Counted from the first letter of the stretch, positions 33,431 through 43,170 are shown. The stretch is DNA of 64,000 bases from Flavobacteriales bacterium (GCA_026129465.1 JAHCIA010000001.1:319964-383963), one strand, 5' to 3'. Program-made: numbers and translations. The notes: a model not told the origin generated them from the letters alone.

Positions 33431-36400
33431 ATGTGGCGGCGTCTGGTCCTTGTTGTTTGGCTGATGGGCACCGGGCCGTGGTCCGTGGCGCGATCTCCCG
33501 TGTTCCGCTCCATCCAGGAGCGCGACGGGCTGTCGAACCATGACGTGCTGGCCTTACATCGTGATGTGACCGGTGCGCTTTGGATCGGTACCGCCCATGG
33601 CCTCGATCGCTATGACGGGGACCGCATCACGAACTTCTCTCCGGATGACGGCCTGCCCTCGCCCACCATCAAGGCGATCGCCAGTGATGCCGCGGGCATG
33701 TTGTGGATGGCCACCCTGGGTGGCGTGACGCGCATGGACCCGCACACCTGGCGCATGGAGAGTTGGCGCGTCAGCAATGGTGCCGATCCGGTGCGGAACA
33801 ACATGTTCATGCATGTGCTCCCGCTGGGGGACCGTGTACTGTGCACCAGCGAAGGGGGCCTGTGGTGGTTCGATCCGCGGGACGCGTCGTGGAGCCGACC
33901 ATCACCCAGGAACGCCGATGGGCTCGTGCCCTTCGGCAGTGTGTTGCGCGCGGACAGTGGCGGAACGGGATGCTGGATCAGCACGCGTGACAGGGGATTG
34001 GTGTACTACGATGTGGCCCGGGAGGTCCTGCACGATCGGAAGCAGAACCCCGGAGCGCATCCTTTGCTGGAGGGGCTGCACATCAGCGCCATGTGCACGG
34101 ATCGCGATGGCAACCTGTGGCTCAGCGAGCATTTGAGCAAGGAGATCATCCACTACCGCGTGGCCAGCCGCCGCTTGGAGCGTTGGAAACATTGGCCCGG
34201 CCATCCGGAGGCGGTCATCCGATCCGGCGCCCGCGTGCTGGCCTGTGATGCCGCCGGCAGGCTCTGGTATAGCGGATGGGACTTTCTGCCGCGCGTGTTC
34301 GATCCCGTGGCGCGCACCCTCATCGATCTGGTGCCCGACCAGGGCGACCCCACCACCATCCCCTTCGGCTTCATACACGAATTCCATGAGGATGAGCGCG
34401 GCCTCATCTGGCTGGCCACACCCAATGGCATCGCCGTGCATGATCCCTCCGCGTTCCAGTACCAGGTGATCGACCCCGGACGCCATTTCGGGAGCTACTT
34501 CGACATGACGATCACCGGCATCGCGACCGATGAGATGGGCGCGATCTGGACATCATCGGAGGCCGGTCTGGTGCGGTACGATCCGGGTACTGGTGGCTAT
34601 GAACATATGCCGTCATTGCCGGGTCCCGATGCCGCCAGCAAGGTCCTCTCCATGTCCAAGGGCGATGGGGTGTTCTGGTTGGGCACGCGCCACGGCCTCT
34701 ACACGTTCGATCCGCGAAGCCGGAGATCGGTGCCGGTGGAACTGCTCAAAGGCCGGGATCCGGCGCGCGTCCCGATCTCCAAGGTGCACGTGGATCGGCA
34801 GGGTGGCATTTGGGTCTTCTCCTGGTCCGAAGGGTTGTTCCATCATGACCCTGCCACCGGCAGCACCGAGCAATGGCCGCACGGCTGGGATCCTCCGCGC
34901 GGATTCAGCTCGGGCATCATGCACAGTATGTTGGAAGCCGCGGATGGCAGCATCTGGTTGGGGCATATCTATGGGGGTATCGTGCGCTACGACCCGGCCA
35001 AGCGGACGTTCGCCGAGGTGCTCCGGACGGGTGGGACCGAAGGAGGTGCCGGCAAAGGACCCATCACCGCTTTGGCGGAGGACGCGCGCGGCAACATCTG
35101 GTACTTCTCCCAGGGCTTCGGGCTGTTCTCCCTGGACCCCGGTTCCGGCGCTGTGCGGCGCTACGGCATGCGGGAAGGGCTGCCCTCGCTGTCCGGTTGG
35201 AACATAGTACCAGACAGTCGCGGAAGACTTTGGCTGGGCACCGGCAAGGGGCTCGCCTGTTTCGATCCGGTGGCCGGCCGCGCCACGCCGATCCGCCTGG
35301 ACCACGGACTGTCCTACCATGACATGCCTCCGGCCCATGCCTGGCTGCCCTCCGGCGAGTTGCTCATGGCCGACGGGTACACCTTGGTGCGTTTCGACCC
35401 CGGGCGCTTCGTGCGGTCCGATCCGCCGCCGGCCCCGGTCGTGCGGTCACTCCTGGTGAACGGAGAACGGGTACCTTTGTCCGGCGAGGACCCCATCCGA
35501 TTGGAGCATGGTCAGGACCGCATCACCATCCGGTTCTCCTCCTTCGATCTGCCGGGGCGCATCACGCGATACGCCACACGGCGCGTGGGTGATACCACCT
35601 GGGTGGAAGGCCCCACTGGGACGTTCTCACTGTCCGGGCTCAATCCCGCAGAGTACGAGTTCAGGTTCCGCACCATGTCCGATACCGGCGTGTGGAGCGA
35701 GGAGAGTGGTTTGCGGTTCATCATCGCGCCGCCCTGGTGGCAGCGGCTCTGGGCGCGTGTGCTCTTCGCCCTGCTGATCGCGGCGTCCATCGTGCTGCTG
35801 TTCCGGCTGCGGCTGAACCTGATCCGTTCGCGTGAGCGCAAGGAGGAATCCGTCGCCCGAACGATGAACGACCTCAAGCTCCGCGCCCTGCGTGCCCAGA
35901 TGAACCCGCACTTCGTGTTCAACTGCATGAACTCGATCGACAAGTACATCCTGATGAACGAGCCGGAGCAGGCCTCGCGCTACCTGAACCGCTTCGCCAA
36001 GCTCGTGCGCCTCATCCTCAACCAGAGCGACAGCGTGAGCGTGCCGTTGGACAAGGAGGTGGAGATGCTCCGCTACTACCTGGAGCTGGAGGCCCTGCGC
36101 TTCGAGGAGCCCTTCACCTTCGAGGTCACCGCCGATCCCCTGCTGATGAACGAGGATCCCGAGCTGCCTGCGATGCTGGTGCAGCCTTACGTGGAGAACG
36201 CCATCTGGCATGGCTTGCAGCACAAGCACGGCCGCGGCCACATCCGGGTGGACTTCCGCAAACTGGGCAACGACCTGGTGGTGACCGTGGAGGACAATGG
36301 TGTGGGCCGCGCCGAGGCCGCGCGAATCAAGGCGCAGCGCAGCACCGTGCACAGCAGCAAGGCCATGCAGGTGAACGCGGACCGCATGAGGCTCATGGAG

Positions 36401-36541
36401 GAGCTGAAGCTCGGTGGCGCCAGCGTGGCGATCGACGATCTCACGGACCGCGAGGGCAAGGCCCTCGGTACACGGGTCACGATCACCTTGCCTTTGGAGG
36501 CGCTGCGCGAAGGGGTGTGGATGGAAGAGCAGGAGGCCTGA
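33431..36541 (+). CDS. Hybrid-propeller LytS-type sensor histidine kinase
   Basis: 1,036 residues. Signal ([19 protein letters not shown]), then a two-component regulator propeller (Reg_prop) with at least ten blades ([54 protein letters not shown]), a Y_Y_Y Ig-like domain (about 705-765), one TM helix (about 773-797, [20 protein letters not shown]), a His-kinase domain with phospho-acceptor [15 protein letters not shown] (about residue 828) and an ATPase with [13 protein letters not shown] (about 916) and [10 protein letters not shown]. It senses an envelope cue. Its likely partner is the LytTR regulator at 40140. Confidence 0.93.
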   Translation: MWRRLVLVVWLMGTGPWSVARSPVFRSIQERDGLSNHDVLALHRDVTGALWIGTAHGLDRYDGDRITNFSPDDGLPSPTIKAIASDAAGMLWMATLGGVTRMDPHTWRMESWRVSNGADPVRNNMFMHVLPLGDRVLCTSEGGLWWFDPRDASWSRPSPRNADGLVPFGSVLRADSGGTGCWISTRDRGLVYYDVAREVLHDRKQNPGAHPLLEGLHISAMCTDRDGNLWLSEHLSKEIIHYRVASRRLERWKHWPGHPEAVIRSGARVLACDAAGRLWYSGWDFLPRVFDPVARTLIDLVPDQGDPTTIPFGFIHEFHEDERGLIWLATPNGIAVHDPSAFQYQVIDPGRHFGSYFDMTITGIATDEMGAIWTSSEAGLVRYDPGTGGYEHMPSLPGPDAASKVLSMSKGDGVFWLGTRHGLYTFDPRSRRSVPVELLKGRDPARVPISKVHVDRQGGIWVFSWSEGLFHHDPATGSTEQWPHGWDPPRGFSSGIMHSMLEAADGSIWLGHIYGGIVRYDPAKRTFAEVLRTGGTEGGAGKGPITALAEDARGNIWYFSQGFGLFSLDPGSGAVRRYGMREGLPSLSGWNIVPDSRGRLWLGTGKGLACFDPVAGRATPIRLDHGLSYHDMPPAHAWLPSGELLMADGYTLVRFDPGRFVRSDPPPAPVVRSLLVNGERVPLSGEDPIRLEHGQDRITIRFSSFDLPGRITRYATRRVGDTTWVEGPTGTFSLSGLNPAEYEFRFRTMSDTGVWSEESGLRFIIAPPWWQRLWARVLFALLIAASIVLLFRLRLNLIRSRERKEESVARTMNDLKLRALRAQMNPHFVFNCMNSIDKYILMNEPEQASRYLNRFAKLVRLILNQSDSVSVPLDKEVEMLRYYLELEALRFEEPFTFEVTADPLLMNEDPELPAMLVQPYVENAIWHGLQHKHGRGHIRVDFRKLGNDLVVTVEDNGVGRAEAARIKAQRSTVHSSKAMQVNADRMRLMEELKLGGASVAIDDLTDREGKALGTRVTITLPLEALREGVWMEEQEA

Positions 36542-36546
36542 TCCCT

Positions 36547-36773
36547 TCAGCGCCCGTCCATGGTGAGGTCCAAGGGACGGATCACGCTGTCCACGATGCG
36601 GCCCGCGAGGAGTTCCTTCTCCCAGAAGGCACAGTCGTCGAGGAAAGCGCCGATCTCCCGGGCATCGTCCAGCGCGTAGGGCTGGTAGTAGTGCCGGGAG
36701 AGCACCACATGTACCGCGCGCGGATCGAGCCGCTCGCGCTCTCGGGCGCGGTGATGAGGGGTGTGGTGGTCAT
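36547..36773 (-). pseudogene. Possible frameshifted or start-less small gene
   Basis: Between the kinase and the next minus-strand operon, one minus frame ending at the TGA of 36547-36549 reads VVLSRHYYQPYALDDAREIG, then FLDDCAFWEKELLAGRIVDS and VIRPLDLTMDGR, which looks like ordinary coding sequence. It has no ATG in frame after the preceding stop; the nearest ATG (36773) is in another frame. A single indel between about 36712 and 36750 would join the two into a 75-residue protein. It could equally be a small GTG-started gene or a relic. Confidence 0.35.
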
Positions 36774-36857
36774 GGGGTCAGGGTTTCTGGTGTGCTATGG
36801 CCGACGCGCGGATCCAAGATGCCGGGGTGGTTCTGCACGTGTTGGGGTTGTTCGCGG

Positions 36858-37592
36858 TCAAGGGACCTTGGGCAGTTTCACCACCCGGTAGCGCACCGTG
36901 GCGCCGCTTGGTTCGTAGGTGCCATCGGGGCGGATGCCCTTGCGCATTGAGTAGGGCTCGCTCCAAGCGGTGTTGGCTTCCATGGGCCTTGCGGGAAGCA
37001 CCATGTCCAGGGTGATCGATGCCCGGTCGTACGGGATGAAGGTGAGCATGCGGAAGGACGCCACGGTGTTGAGGCGGCCGCGCAGGGGGATCACCCATTG
37101 GCCATCGCGCAGGGCGATGCGTTCACGGTCCACGGTGATGTAGGCGTTGTCGTTGTCTCCCGCGTAGAGCGAGGCTTTGACGTACTCGTGGCGCAGGGCT
37201 TCCTCCGGGTAAAGGCCCTCGGGCACGAAGACCTCGGCTTCGAGTTCCAGCGCATGGCCGTCGATCGTGGGCGCCACGGGCCGCGTGAGCATTTTGAAGC
37301 CGAAGAAGAGGAGCACCAGCGCGTTGGGCAGGAGCTGGGCCAGCGTGAAGGCACGCCAGAACTGGGGCCATGCGTTGGTGCCCAGGATGCCCGTGGCGAT
37401 GAGGCCCCACACGAAGCCCACCGCCGCGGCGAAGGGGCCGAACACGAAGAACACGCCCATGCTGCCGCCACCATCACGATCGTGGATGTTCAGCAGGTGC
37501 ATGAGGCCGAGCCCCACCACTACCGTGATCACGAAGGCGAGCAGGGCGTTGGCGAAGGCGACGGTGAAGGCGATGGACCAGGACATTTTCAT
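36858..37592 (-). CDS. Membrane protein of unknown function, last gene of a four-gene operon
   Basis: 244 residues; ATG 37592 or 37586. Four hydrophobic spans in the first 105 residues (IAFTVAFANALLAFVITVVV, MGVFFVFGPFAAAVGFVWGL, AQLLPNALVLLFFGF) are followed by a soluble beta-rich domain of about 130 residues (HALELEAEVFVPEGLYPEEA, RIALRDGQWVIPLRGRLN, RYRVVKLPKV). No family recognised. It is 20 nt downstream of the 449-residue membrane protein gene. Confidence 0.75.
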   Translation of the reverse strand: MKMSWSIAFTVAFANALLAFVITVVVGLGLMHLLNIHDRDGGGSMGVFFVFGPFAAAVGFVWGLIATGILGTNAWPQFWRAFTLAQLLPNALVLLFFGFKMLTRPVAPTIDGHALELEAEVFVPEGLYPEEALRHEYVKASLYAGDNDNAYITVDRERIALRDGQWVIPLRGRLNTVASFRMLTFIPYDRASITLDMVLPARPMEANTAWSEPYSMRKGIRPDGTYEPSGATVRYRVVKLPKVP

Positions 37593-37612
37593 CTGGGTGT
37601 TGGGTCAGGCGT

Positions 37613-38962
37613 TCATTCCACGGCCCAGCGTAGGGCGGGCGGTACATCGATGAGCACGGGCTTCCACGTCCATCCGGCCTGGGTGACAGCCGCGATGAAA
37701 GGCGCCTTCAGTTCCTGCAGGTTGAAGCGGTAGGTGTAGCTGAGGTCGCCCGTGGGCCGTCCGTCAGGGCCGAACTGCAGCCCGTAGACCTTGCGGTGGT
37801 CCACTTGGAAGAAGGTGATGCCCAAGGCGGTGCTCCACTTCAGGCGGGCACCGTCCATGCCGACGCTGGTATCGAACAGCGACCACTGCTCGGTGACACG
37901 TACGGCCTTGTCCCCGGCATCGAAGCGCAGTACCAAGCGGTGGGTGCGCCGCATGCGGTGCGTGTTCAGCAGGTCGGTCCAGCGGGCGTCGGCATAGTTC
38001 CACGTGATGGCGATACGCCCGTCGTTCAACTCCTCCACGGTCATCGGTACGCTGGCGCCGTTCACGGCGAGGACACGTTCGCGCAAGCCGCTCTCCGCGA
38101 TGGGCGCGGCACCCGGCTCCGCCGGCACCGAGCTCGCCCAGATCGCGCCCTTGAAGAACCAGATGGAGAACAGCAGCACCAGCAGCAGCACCGAGATCAC
38201 TTGGATCCAGACGGGTTGGAAGAGGCGCTTCAAGGGCTGCATGGCGGGGATCAAGGGTGTTCCCGCGCTCGCCATGGCCGCTGGTGAGGCGACGCTTTCA
38301 GGCCTGCGGAGGATGGGGATCGCCGCCACACGGGCTTCGAGCATGGGCTCGGTGAGCGCGGTGACGATGAGCACGGCGTTGCCGCTGCGCAGCAGGTGCA
38401 TGCGGTCTTGGCCCAAACCACGTTTTCCCTTCACTTCGGCACCGCCGCGGTCCAGTTCCACCGCCACCTCATAGAGGCCCAGGTAGGCGAGCAGGCCGTC
38501 GGTGGTCTGTTGCGCATCGCCGAAGACCAGCGCGGTGATGGTCTCGCCGGTGGGCAGCGATGCCGTGTTCGCAGCAAGGAGCCCGGGCATTCGGCTGGCG
38601 AAGAGCGCGCGGCTGTCCTCGAAGGAGGAACCCGGCATGGAGGGCCCGAAGACCTGCTCGGGCTCGGCGACCAGGCCGTCCTTCACGGTGATGCTGAAGG
38701 AGGGGAGGCCCAGCAGTGCGGCGGCATCGGGCTGGATGGCGCCCGCTTCCGCCACACTGCCAGGTTTCACGGCCATGGTCAGGTGCGCCACGAACTGTGG
38801 AAGCACCACCAGCCCGAAGGCGATGGCGAAGAAGATGATGGGCCGGAGCGATGCGCCGCCGCGTGACATGAAGAGGCCGAGCAATGAGCAGACGAGCAGG
38901 CCGCCCAGTACCAGGGCACCCATCACGCCCAGCATGGGGTTCTGTTCGATGATCTTGATCAT
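37613..38962 (-). CDS. Membrane protein of unknown function with a large periplasm-type domain
   Basis: 449 residues. ATG 38962 overlaps the TGA of the upstream gene by 4 nt. TM helices at about residues 10-30, 37-62 and 238-258 (WIQVISVLLLVLLFSIWFF) divide it into two soluble parts; the C-terminal part (RIAITWNYADARWTDLL, GITFFQVDHRKVYGLQFG) is beta-rich. There are no Cys or enzymatic motifs I recognise. It shares an operon with a coiled-coil protein, a 98-residue membrane protein and a 244-residue membrane protein. Confidence 0.78.
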   Translation of the reverse strand: MIKIIEQNPMLGVMGALVLGGLLVCSLLGLFMSRGGASLRPIIFFAIAFGLVVLPQFVAHLTMAVKPGSVAEAGAIQPDAAALLGLPSFSITVKDGLVAEPEQVFGPSMPGSSFEDSRALFASRMPGLLAANTASLPTGETITALVFGDAQQTTDGLLAYLGLYEVAVELDRGGAEVKGKRGLGQDRMHLLRSGNAVLIVTALTEPMLEARVAAIPILRRPESVASPAAMASAGTPLIPAMQPLKRLFQPVWIQVISVLLLVLLFSIWFFKGAIWASSVPAEPGAAPIAESGLRERVLAVNGASVPMTVEELNDGRIAITWNYADARWTDLLNTHRMRRTHRLVLRFDAGDKAVRVTEQWSLFDTSVGMDGARLKWSTALGITFFQVDHRKVYGLQFGPDGRPTGDLSYTYRFNLQELKAPFIAAVTQAGWTWKPVLIDVPPALRWAVE

Positions 38963-39627
38963 GTTCCACCATACAGGGTGATGTGGTCTTCCGCCACGCG
39001 GTACAAGCCACCGCCGGGTACCTGGTCCAGCAGGGCCCGGTGGGCGATCCATCCCAGGGTGGCGTCGCGCTCCTCCACGGGCAGTCCGGTGGTGTTCTCC
39101 CAAGCGGCCCTGTTCGGCACACCGATGATGGCCACCGCGGGTTCCACGGCGAACTCCCACCACAGGCTGAAGGACGTGCGGTCGTCACGGTAGTGCACGG
39201 TGCCGCCACGGCCCTGGCTGGTGTAGCTCAGCGTGGCGTGGTGAGGTGCGGGCAAAGGTTTCCGGTCATCGGCGCGGCGCTGCACCAGCTTCGCGGCATG
39301 CGCCATCAGGTTCGCGTCGGCATCGAGCCAGCGGGCCACTTCATCCTCCCGCTGGCCGGCCGCGAGGTGCTTCATGGCCAGCGACAGGATCGCTTCGTAC
39401 CGTGCATGGCGGGTGAATTGTGCCCTTCGCTCATCGAACCAGGCCTGCGCCAGGCGCTCCCCTTCGCGCTCGGCCTGCTGGCGCAGTTCGCGCAGGGCAT
39501 CACGTTCGGCGATGGTGGCCTGTTGCTCGCGGGCCAGTTCTTCGCGCGCGTTGTCCAGCGTGGCCAATGCGGCCCGCATCGCTTCCGCGAAGACACCTTC
39601 GGGGCCAGTGTGGCGCTCTTCGCTCAT
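38959..39627 (-). CDS. Cytoplasmic coiled-coil protein of unknown function
   Basis: 222 residues from ATG 39627. Residues 10-75 are a predicted coiled coil (AALATLDNAREELAREQQAT, LRELRQQAEREGERLAQAW); the rest is globular (AILSLAMKHLAAGQREDEVA, RWLDADANLMAHAAKLVQ, SLWWEFAVEPAVAIIGVPNR). No signal peptide. The 4-nt stop/start overlap with the next membrane-protein gene indicates coupling. Confidence 0.75.
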   Translation of the reverse strand: MSEERHTGPEGVFAEAMRAALATLDNAREELAREQQATIAERDALRELRQQAEREGERLAQAWFDERRAQFTRHARYEAILSLAMKHLAAGQREDEVARWLDADANLMAHAAKLVQRRADDRKPLPAPHHATLSYTSQGRGGTVHYRDDRTSFSLWWEFAVEPAVAIIGVPNRAAWENTTGLPVEERDATLGWIAHRALLDQVPGGGLYRVAEDHITLYGGT

Positions 39628-39632
39628 GGTGT

Positions 39633-39929
39633 TCAGTTCCAGCGGGCGTGGGTGGCGGCGAAGAACACAAGTGCGAAGATCGCGGCCCAGAAGACAACAA
39701 GGACCACCGTGGCCGAAGTGGTCCGTGCCTGCTCTGACAGCCGCCAGGCCCACAGACCGATCCCGGCGAAGAGGACCATTGCACCGATGGCCAGGCCCCA
39801 TTCCTTCGCGGTGTTGCGCGACCCGGCCACCAGGCCCGCAGCGGTGAACAGTGCGTTCACAAGGCCCATGGCGAGCATGGCCGTGGACAGTCCGTGCAGA
39901 CCTAGCAGAATGAGGAAGAGTGTGCGCAT
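39633..39929 (-). CDS. Small membrane protein, first gene of the unknown operon
   Basis: 98 residues, three hydrophobic spans (RTLFLILLGLHGLSTAMLAM, GLAIGAMVLFAGIGLWAW, ATVVLVVFWAAIFALVFFA). The stop is 5 nt before the next start. A weak -7-like TATGCTTG (39937-39944) ends 7 nt before the ATG. Confidence 0.7.
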   Translation of the reverse strand: MRTLFLILLGLHGLSTAMLAMGLVNALFTAAGLVAGSRNTAKEWGLAIGAMVLFAGIGLWAWRLSEQARTTSATVVLVVFWAAIFALVFFAATHARWN

Positions 39930-40023
39930 CGCGGTGCAAGCATAGAAGGGGGTGTTCCGGCCCGAGCACAGAGCAAGGGGAACGCGGTATCTCGGAAAAC
40001 CTCCACCCAACGGATCACCATGA

Positions 40024-40053
40024 CCACTTGCTGTCAGGATCGCCCATTGGCTG
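40024..40053 (+). promoter_or_regulatory. Candidate LytTR binding site: direct repeats 20 bp apart
   Basis: CCACTTGCTG at 40024-40033 and CCATTGGCTG at 40044-40053 (8 of 10 identical), start-to-start distance 20 bp, 87 bp before the LytTR gene. LytTR proteins bind direct repeats on one helix face, spaced about two turns. Confidence 0.5.
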
Positions 40054-40139
40054 GGACCTGCTGGACGACCTGACGGAAGGTGGACTTCCATGCCCTTGTT
40101 TTGGGGTGCAGATGAACGGAGACAAGAACCAACGGATCC

Positions 40140-40889
40140 ATGCTCAATGCCCTGATCATCGACGACGAGGCCAACGCCCGAGAGAAGCTGGCCTTTCTGC
40201 TGGAGCGCTACTGCGCCGATACGGTGAATGTGATCGGCATCTGCAAGGATGGCGAGGAGGGCGTGGAGGCCATCCGCCAGCACCAGCCCGACCTGCTCTT
40301 CCTGGACGTGGAGATGCCGCGCATGACCGGCTTCGACGTGCTGCGCGAGGCGGGCCGCGGCCGGCACGAGGTGATCTTCACCACGGCCTACGACCACTAC
40401 GCCATCAAGGCCATCAAGTTCGCCGCCATCGACTACCTGCTCAAGCCCATCGACATCGACCAACTGAAGGAGGCCATCACACGCACGCTGGAGAAGCGCG
40501 GCACCGCAGGTTCCGAGCAACGTGTGGAGCAGTTGATGGAGAACACGCGCCCCGGCATGGCGCCTGGCAGCCTCAGCGTACCCGGCAAGGATGGGTTCGT
40601 GATGGTGAAGGTGGACGACATCGTGTGGTGCGAGGCCATCAACTACTACACCGTGCTGCACCTGCTGGGCGGCAAGGAACTGGTGGCCACGCGTACGCTG
40701 AAGGATTTCGAGGAGATGCTCAGCGGCTCGGGCTTCGCGCGCATCCACCATTCGCACATGATCAATGTGAAGCACCTGGAGCGCTACATCAAGGGCGCGG
40801 GCGGCCAGGTGGTGATGGCCGGCGGAAAGACGCTGGACGTGAGCCGCCGCAAGAAGGACGAGCTGATGGCGCGCCTGGGCCGGGGCTGA
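40140..40889 (+). CDS. LytTR-family response regulator
   Basis: 249 residues. The receiver domain (1-122) has the acidic pair in LIIDDEA (Asp8/Asp9), the phospho-acceptor Asp56 in LLFLDVEMP, Thr in FTTAYDHYA and Lys in DYLLKPID. The LytTR DNA-binding domain (about 145-245) shows DIVWCEAINYYTVLHL and FARIHHSHMINVKHLERY. The likely cognate kinase is the LytS-type protein at 33431-36541, 3.6 kb upstream beyond an opposite-strand operon. Direct-repeat pairs of the same 10-mer precede and follow this gene, suggesting autoregulation and control of the next gene. Confidence 0.95.
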   Translation: MLNALIIDDEANAREKLAFLLERYCADTVNVIGICKDGEEGVEAIRQHQPDLLFLDVEMPRMTGFDVLREAGRGRHEVIFTTAYDHYAIKAIKFAAIDYLLKPIDIDQLKEAITRTLEKRGTAGSEQRVEQLMENTRPGMAPGSLSVPGKDGFVMVKVDDIVWCEAINYYTVLHLLGGKELVATRTLKDFEEMLSGSGFARIHHSHMINVKHLERYIKGAGGQVVMAGGKTLDVSRRKKDELMARLGRG

Positions 40890-40904
40890 ACTGGCCCGCC
40901 ACGA

Positions 40905-40934
40905 CCACTTGCTGATGTGCCCTTCCACTTGCTG
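40905..40934 (+). promoter_or_regulatory. Candidate LytTR binding site: perfect 10-bp direct repeats 20 bp apart
   Basis: CCACTTGCTG at 40905-40914 and again at 40925-40934, both identical to the first half-site at 40024. The second copy also sits in a 6-bp hairpin CTTCCA/TGGAAG. The pair ends 33 bp before a CAGTTTCG element (40967-40974) that is 22 nt before the ATG at 40997, a position suited to activation. A run of nine G (40951-40959) lies between. Confidence 0.55.
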
Positions 40935-40996
40935 GAAGCGGCTTTACCACGGGGGGGGGACCGAAGCAGTTTCGCCATCGAAACGAACGGACCCCC

Positions 40997-43150
40997 ATGA
41001 ACCACCAACACACCACCCGTATCCACCGCAACAAACGCGGTACGTTGAAGCATCGCCTGTTGCGCAGTGGCCTGTTGGACCTGCTGCTGTGCATCGCAAT
41101 CGCCATCGTGCTGGTTCTGCTCAGCAGCGGCGCGGCTTTTGGCCAGAACGTGGGCATCAACACCCCCACGCCTCACGACAAGGCCCTGTTGGACATGGCC
41201 AGTTCGGACAAGGGCGTGTTGGTGCCCCGCATGACGGTGGCGCAACGCACGGCCATCTTCCCCGCGCCCGATGCCACCGCCAAGGGCATGCTGGTGTACC
41301 AGACCGACGGGCAGGAGGGCTTCCACTACTATGATGGGGCACAATGGATCTTCCTGGATCCAGCGGGGACTCCGGCTTCTGCTGGCTGGGCCTTGGAAGG
41401 GAATACGGGCACCGATCCCGCCAACGACTTCGTGGGCACCACGGACGCACAGCCGGTGGTGTTCCGCACCGCCAATGCGGAACGCATGCGCGTGGGAGAG
41501 ACGGGCAATGTGGGCATCGGCACCACCACACCGGTCCATGGCCTGCATGTGGTCCGTGCTGTGGAGAACGCCACGCTGGGCCTGCGCAACCTGAACAACA
41601 ATGCCGTCGGTGGCGTGAACTATTATGGTTCGGGCGGTACGCTGGCGGGTGTCACCGGATGGTCCAATGGGGGGTACACCATCGCGCCGGGAAGCCTGCT
41701 GCATGGGACCTTGACGGCCAGCCCCGCCGCGTTCATCACCAGCGGCAATGAGCGCATGCGCATCGCCGCCAACGGCATGGTGGGCATCGGCACCAACAAC
41801 CCCGCTTACAAATTGGACCTGTGGGACGATATCGCAGGACCAAGCATGCGCATACGCAACGTGAACAACGCGGGTTGGTCGGGCATGCACATGGAGAGCG
41901 CGGGCGGCACGGGTCGCGCACACTTCGGTTTCGGCAATGGTGGGGCGCCGGTACTGGCCGCCGTGGGTTATGCCGGCACCACGAGCAACCATCCCTTCGT
42001 GTTCACCACGGTGGATGTGGAGCGCATGCGGATCCAGCCCAATGGTAATGTGGGGGTAGGCACACAGAACCCCACTGCCCGGATGGACATCACCATGAAT
42101 TCCACCATCGCACAGCCGCAATTGCGCCTGTCGGAGGTCGGTGACGACTTTGGGCGCATCGCCTTCAACAATGATCAGACGGCCAAGTTCTGGCAGATCG
42201 CGGGGCTGCCCCATGAGAACGACGACATCATGGCGCTCAATTTCTTCCACAGTTCCGGCGTGAACCTGATGAGCCTGCGCGGCAATGGCAACCTGGGGAT
42301 CGGCACGGTGAACCCGGTGCACGGGCTGCACGTGGTGCGCACCACGGACAACGCCACCCTGGGCCTGCGCAACTTGAACGACAACGCGGTGGGCGGGGTG
42401 AACTACTACGGATCGGGCGGTTCCCTTGGTGGCGTAACGGGCTGGAGCAACAACGGTAACACCATAGCCCCCAACTCCCTGTTGCACGGCACATTCACGA
42501 ACAACCCCCTCACCTTCATCACCAACAGTACGGAGCGCATGCGCATCCTGGCCAATGGCCGCGTGGGTGTGGGTACCGCAACACCCGCTGGACACATGGA
42601 AGTGGCCAGCAACTCCGGCGCTGGAAGTGGCCAGGTGATCATCACAGAGACCGAACTGGACCATGCGCGCCTGGGCATGCGCAACACCACCACGCCCAAG
42701 TTCTGGGAACTCACCGCGCTGGCCCACGCCACCGATGCGACGGCCAACTTCAACGTGTACCACAGTGTCACCGGAAACCTGCTCACCGTGCGCGGCAACG
42801 GCAACGTGGGTGTGGGCACCAACAACCCCACCACCAAGCTGGAGGTGAACGGCTACACCAAGCTGGGCAGCGATGCACCGGCGGTGCGCATGCGGAAGTA
42901 CACCGGCACAACACCGGCAACATCTTCCTCCACCACGTCCATCGTTCACGGATTGGACCCCTCCAAGATCCTGGGGGTTCAGGCCATGCTGGTGGCCACC
43001 AACCTCGTGTATCCCAATGGCAATACGGTGAACGGCTACCAGTTCGACTGCTATGTGGACGGACCCACGATACGACTTTCACTGCCGACGACCGGTTCCA
43101 ACCTGGCCGGTGCGCGTGCGGTCCGCATCCTGGTCACTTACGAGGAGTGA
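40997..43150 (+). CDS. Long repetitive exported protein with tail-fibre-like GNVGIGTxxP repeats
   Basis: 717 residues. A long basic N-terminus then a signal-like helix (LLDLLLCIAIAIVLVLLSSGAAFGQ). Residues 50-640 are made of repeats with GNVGIGTxxPxxxLxV separated by RMRI-type strands, as in phage tail fibres and many Bacteroidota surface fibres. A module of about 95 residues, PVHGLHVVR...LGLRNLNNNAVGGVNYYGSG, occurs twice (about 180-275 and 435-535), an internal duplication. No T9SS domain, no intramolecular chaperone. The candidate LytTR sites lie directly upstream. Surface fibre or adhesin is the best guess. Confidence 0.8.
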   Translation: MNHQHTTRIHRNKRGTLKHRLLRSGLLDLLLCIAIAIVLVLLSSGAAFGQNVGINTPTPHDKALLDMASSDKGVLVPRMTVAQRTAIFPAPDATAKGMLVYQTDGQEGFHYYDGAQWIFLDPAGTPASAGWALEGNTGTDPANDFVGTTDAQPVVFRTANAERMRVGETGNVGIGTTTPVHGLHVVRAVENATLGLRNLNNNAVGGVNYYGSGGTLAGVTGWSNGGYTIAPGSLLHGTLTASPAAFITSGNERMRIAANGMVGIGTNNPAYKLDLWDDIAGPSMRIRNVNNAGWSGMHMESAGGTGRAHFGFGNGGAPVLAAVGYAGTTSNHPFVFTTVDVERMRIQPNGNVGVGTQNPTARMDITMNSTIAQPQLRLSEVGDDFGRIAFNNDQTAKFWQIAGLPHENDDIMALNFFHSSGVNLMSLRGNGNLGIGTVNPVHGLHVVRTTDNATLGLRNLNDNAVGGVNYYGSGGSLGGVTGWSNNGNTIAPNSLLHGTFTNNPLTFITNSTERMRILANGRVGVGTATPAGHMEVASNSGAGSGQVIITETELDHARLGMRNTTTPKFWELTALAHATDATANFNVYHSVTGNLLTVRGNGNVGVGTNNPTTKLEVNGYTKLGSDAPAVRMRKYTGTTPATSSSTTSIVHGLDPSKILGVQAMLVATNLVYPNGNTVNGYQFDCYVDGPTIRLSLPTTGSNLAGARAVRILVTYEE

Positions 43151-43170
43151 TACCCCGAACACATACCACG

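Noticed and set aside
31903-33543. A 546-residue plus-strand open frame opposite the photolyase gene.
   Set aside because: Antisense to a gene with clear family motifs; no signal peptide, repeat or known domain.
40951-40959. A run of nine G that could be a phase-variation tract.
   Set aside because: It is in the intergenic region, not in a coding frame, and one homopolymer alone does not show phase variation.
40997-43150. Prophage tail-fibre gene.
   Set aside because: The protein has a signal-like N-terminus and no phage structural or integrase gene is near it.
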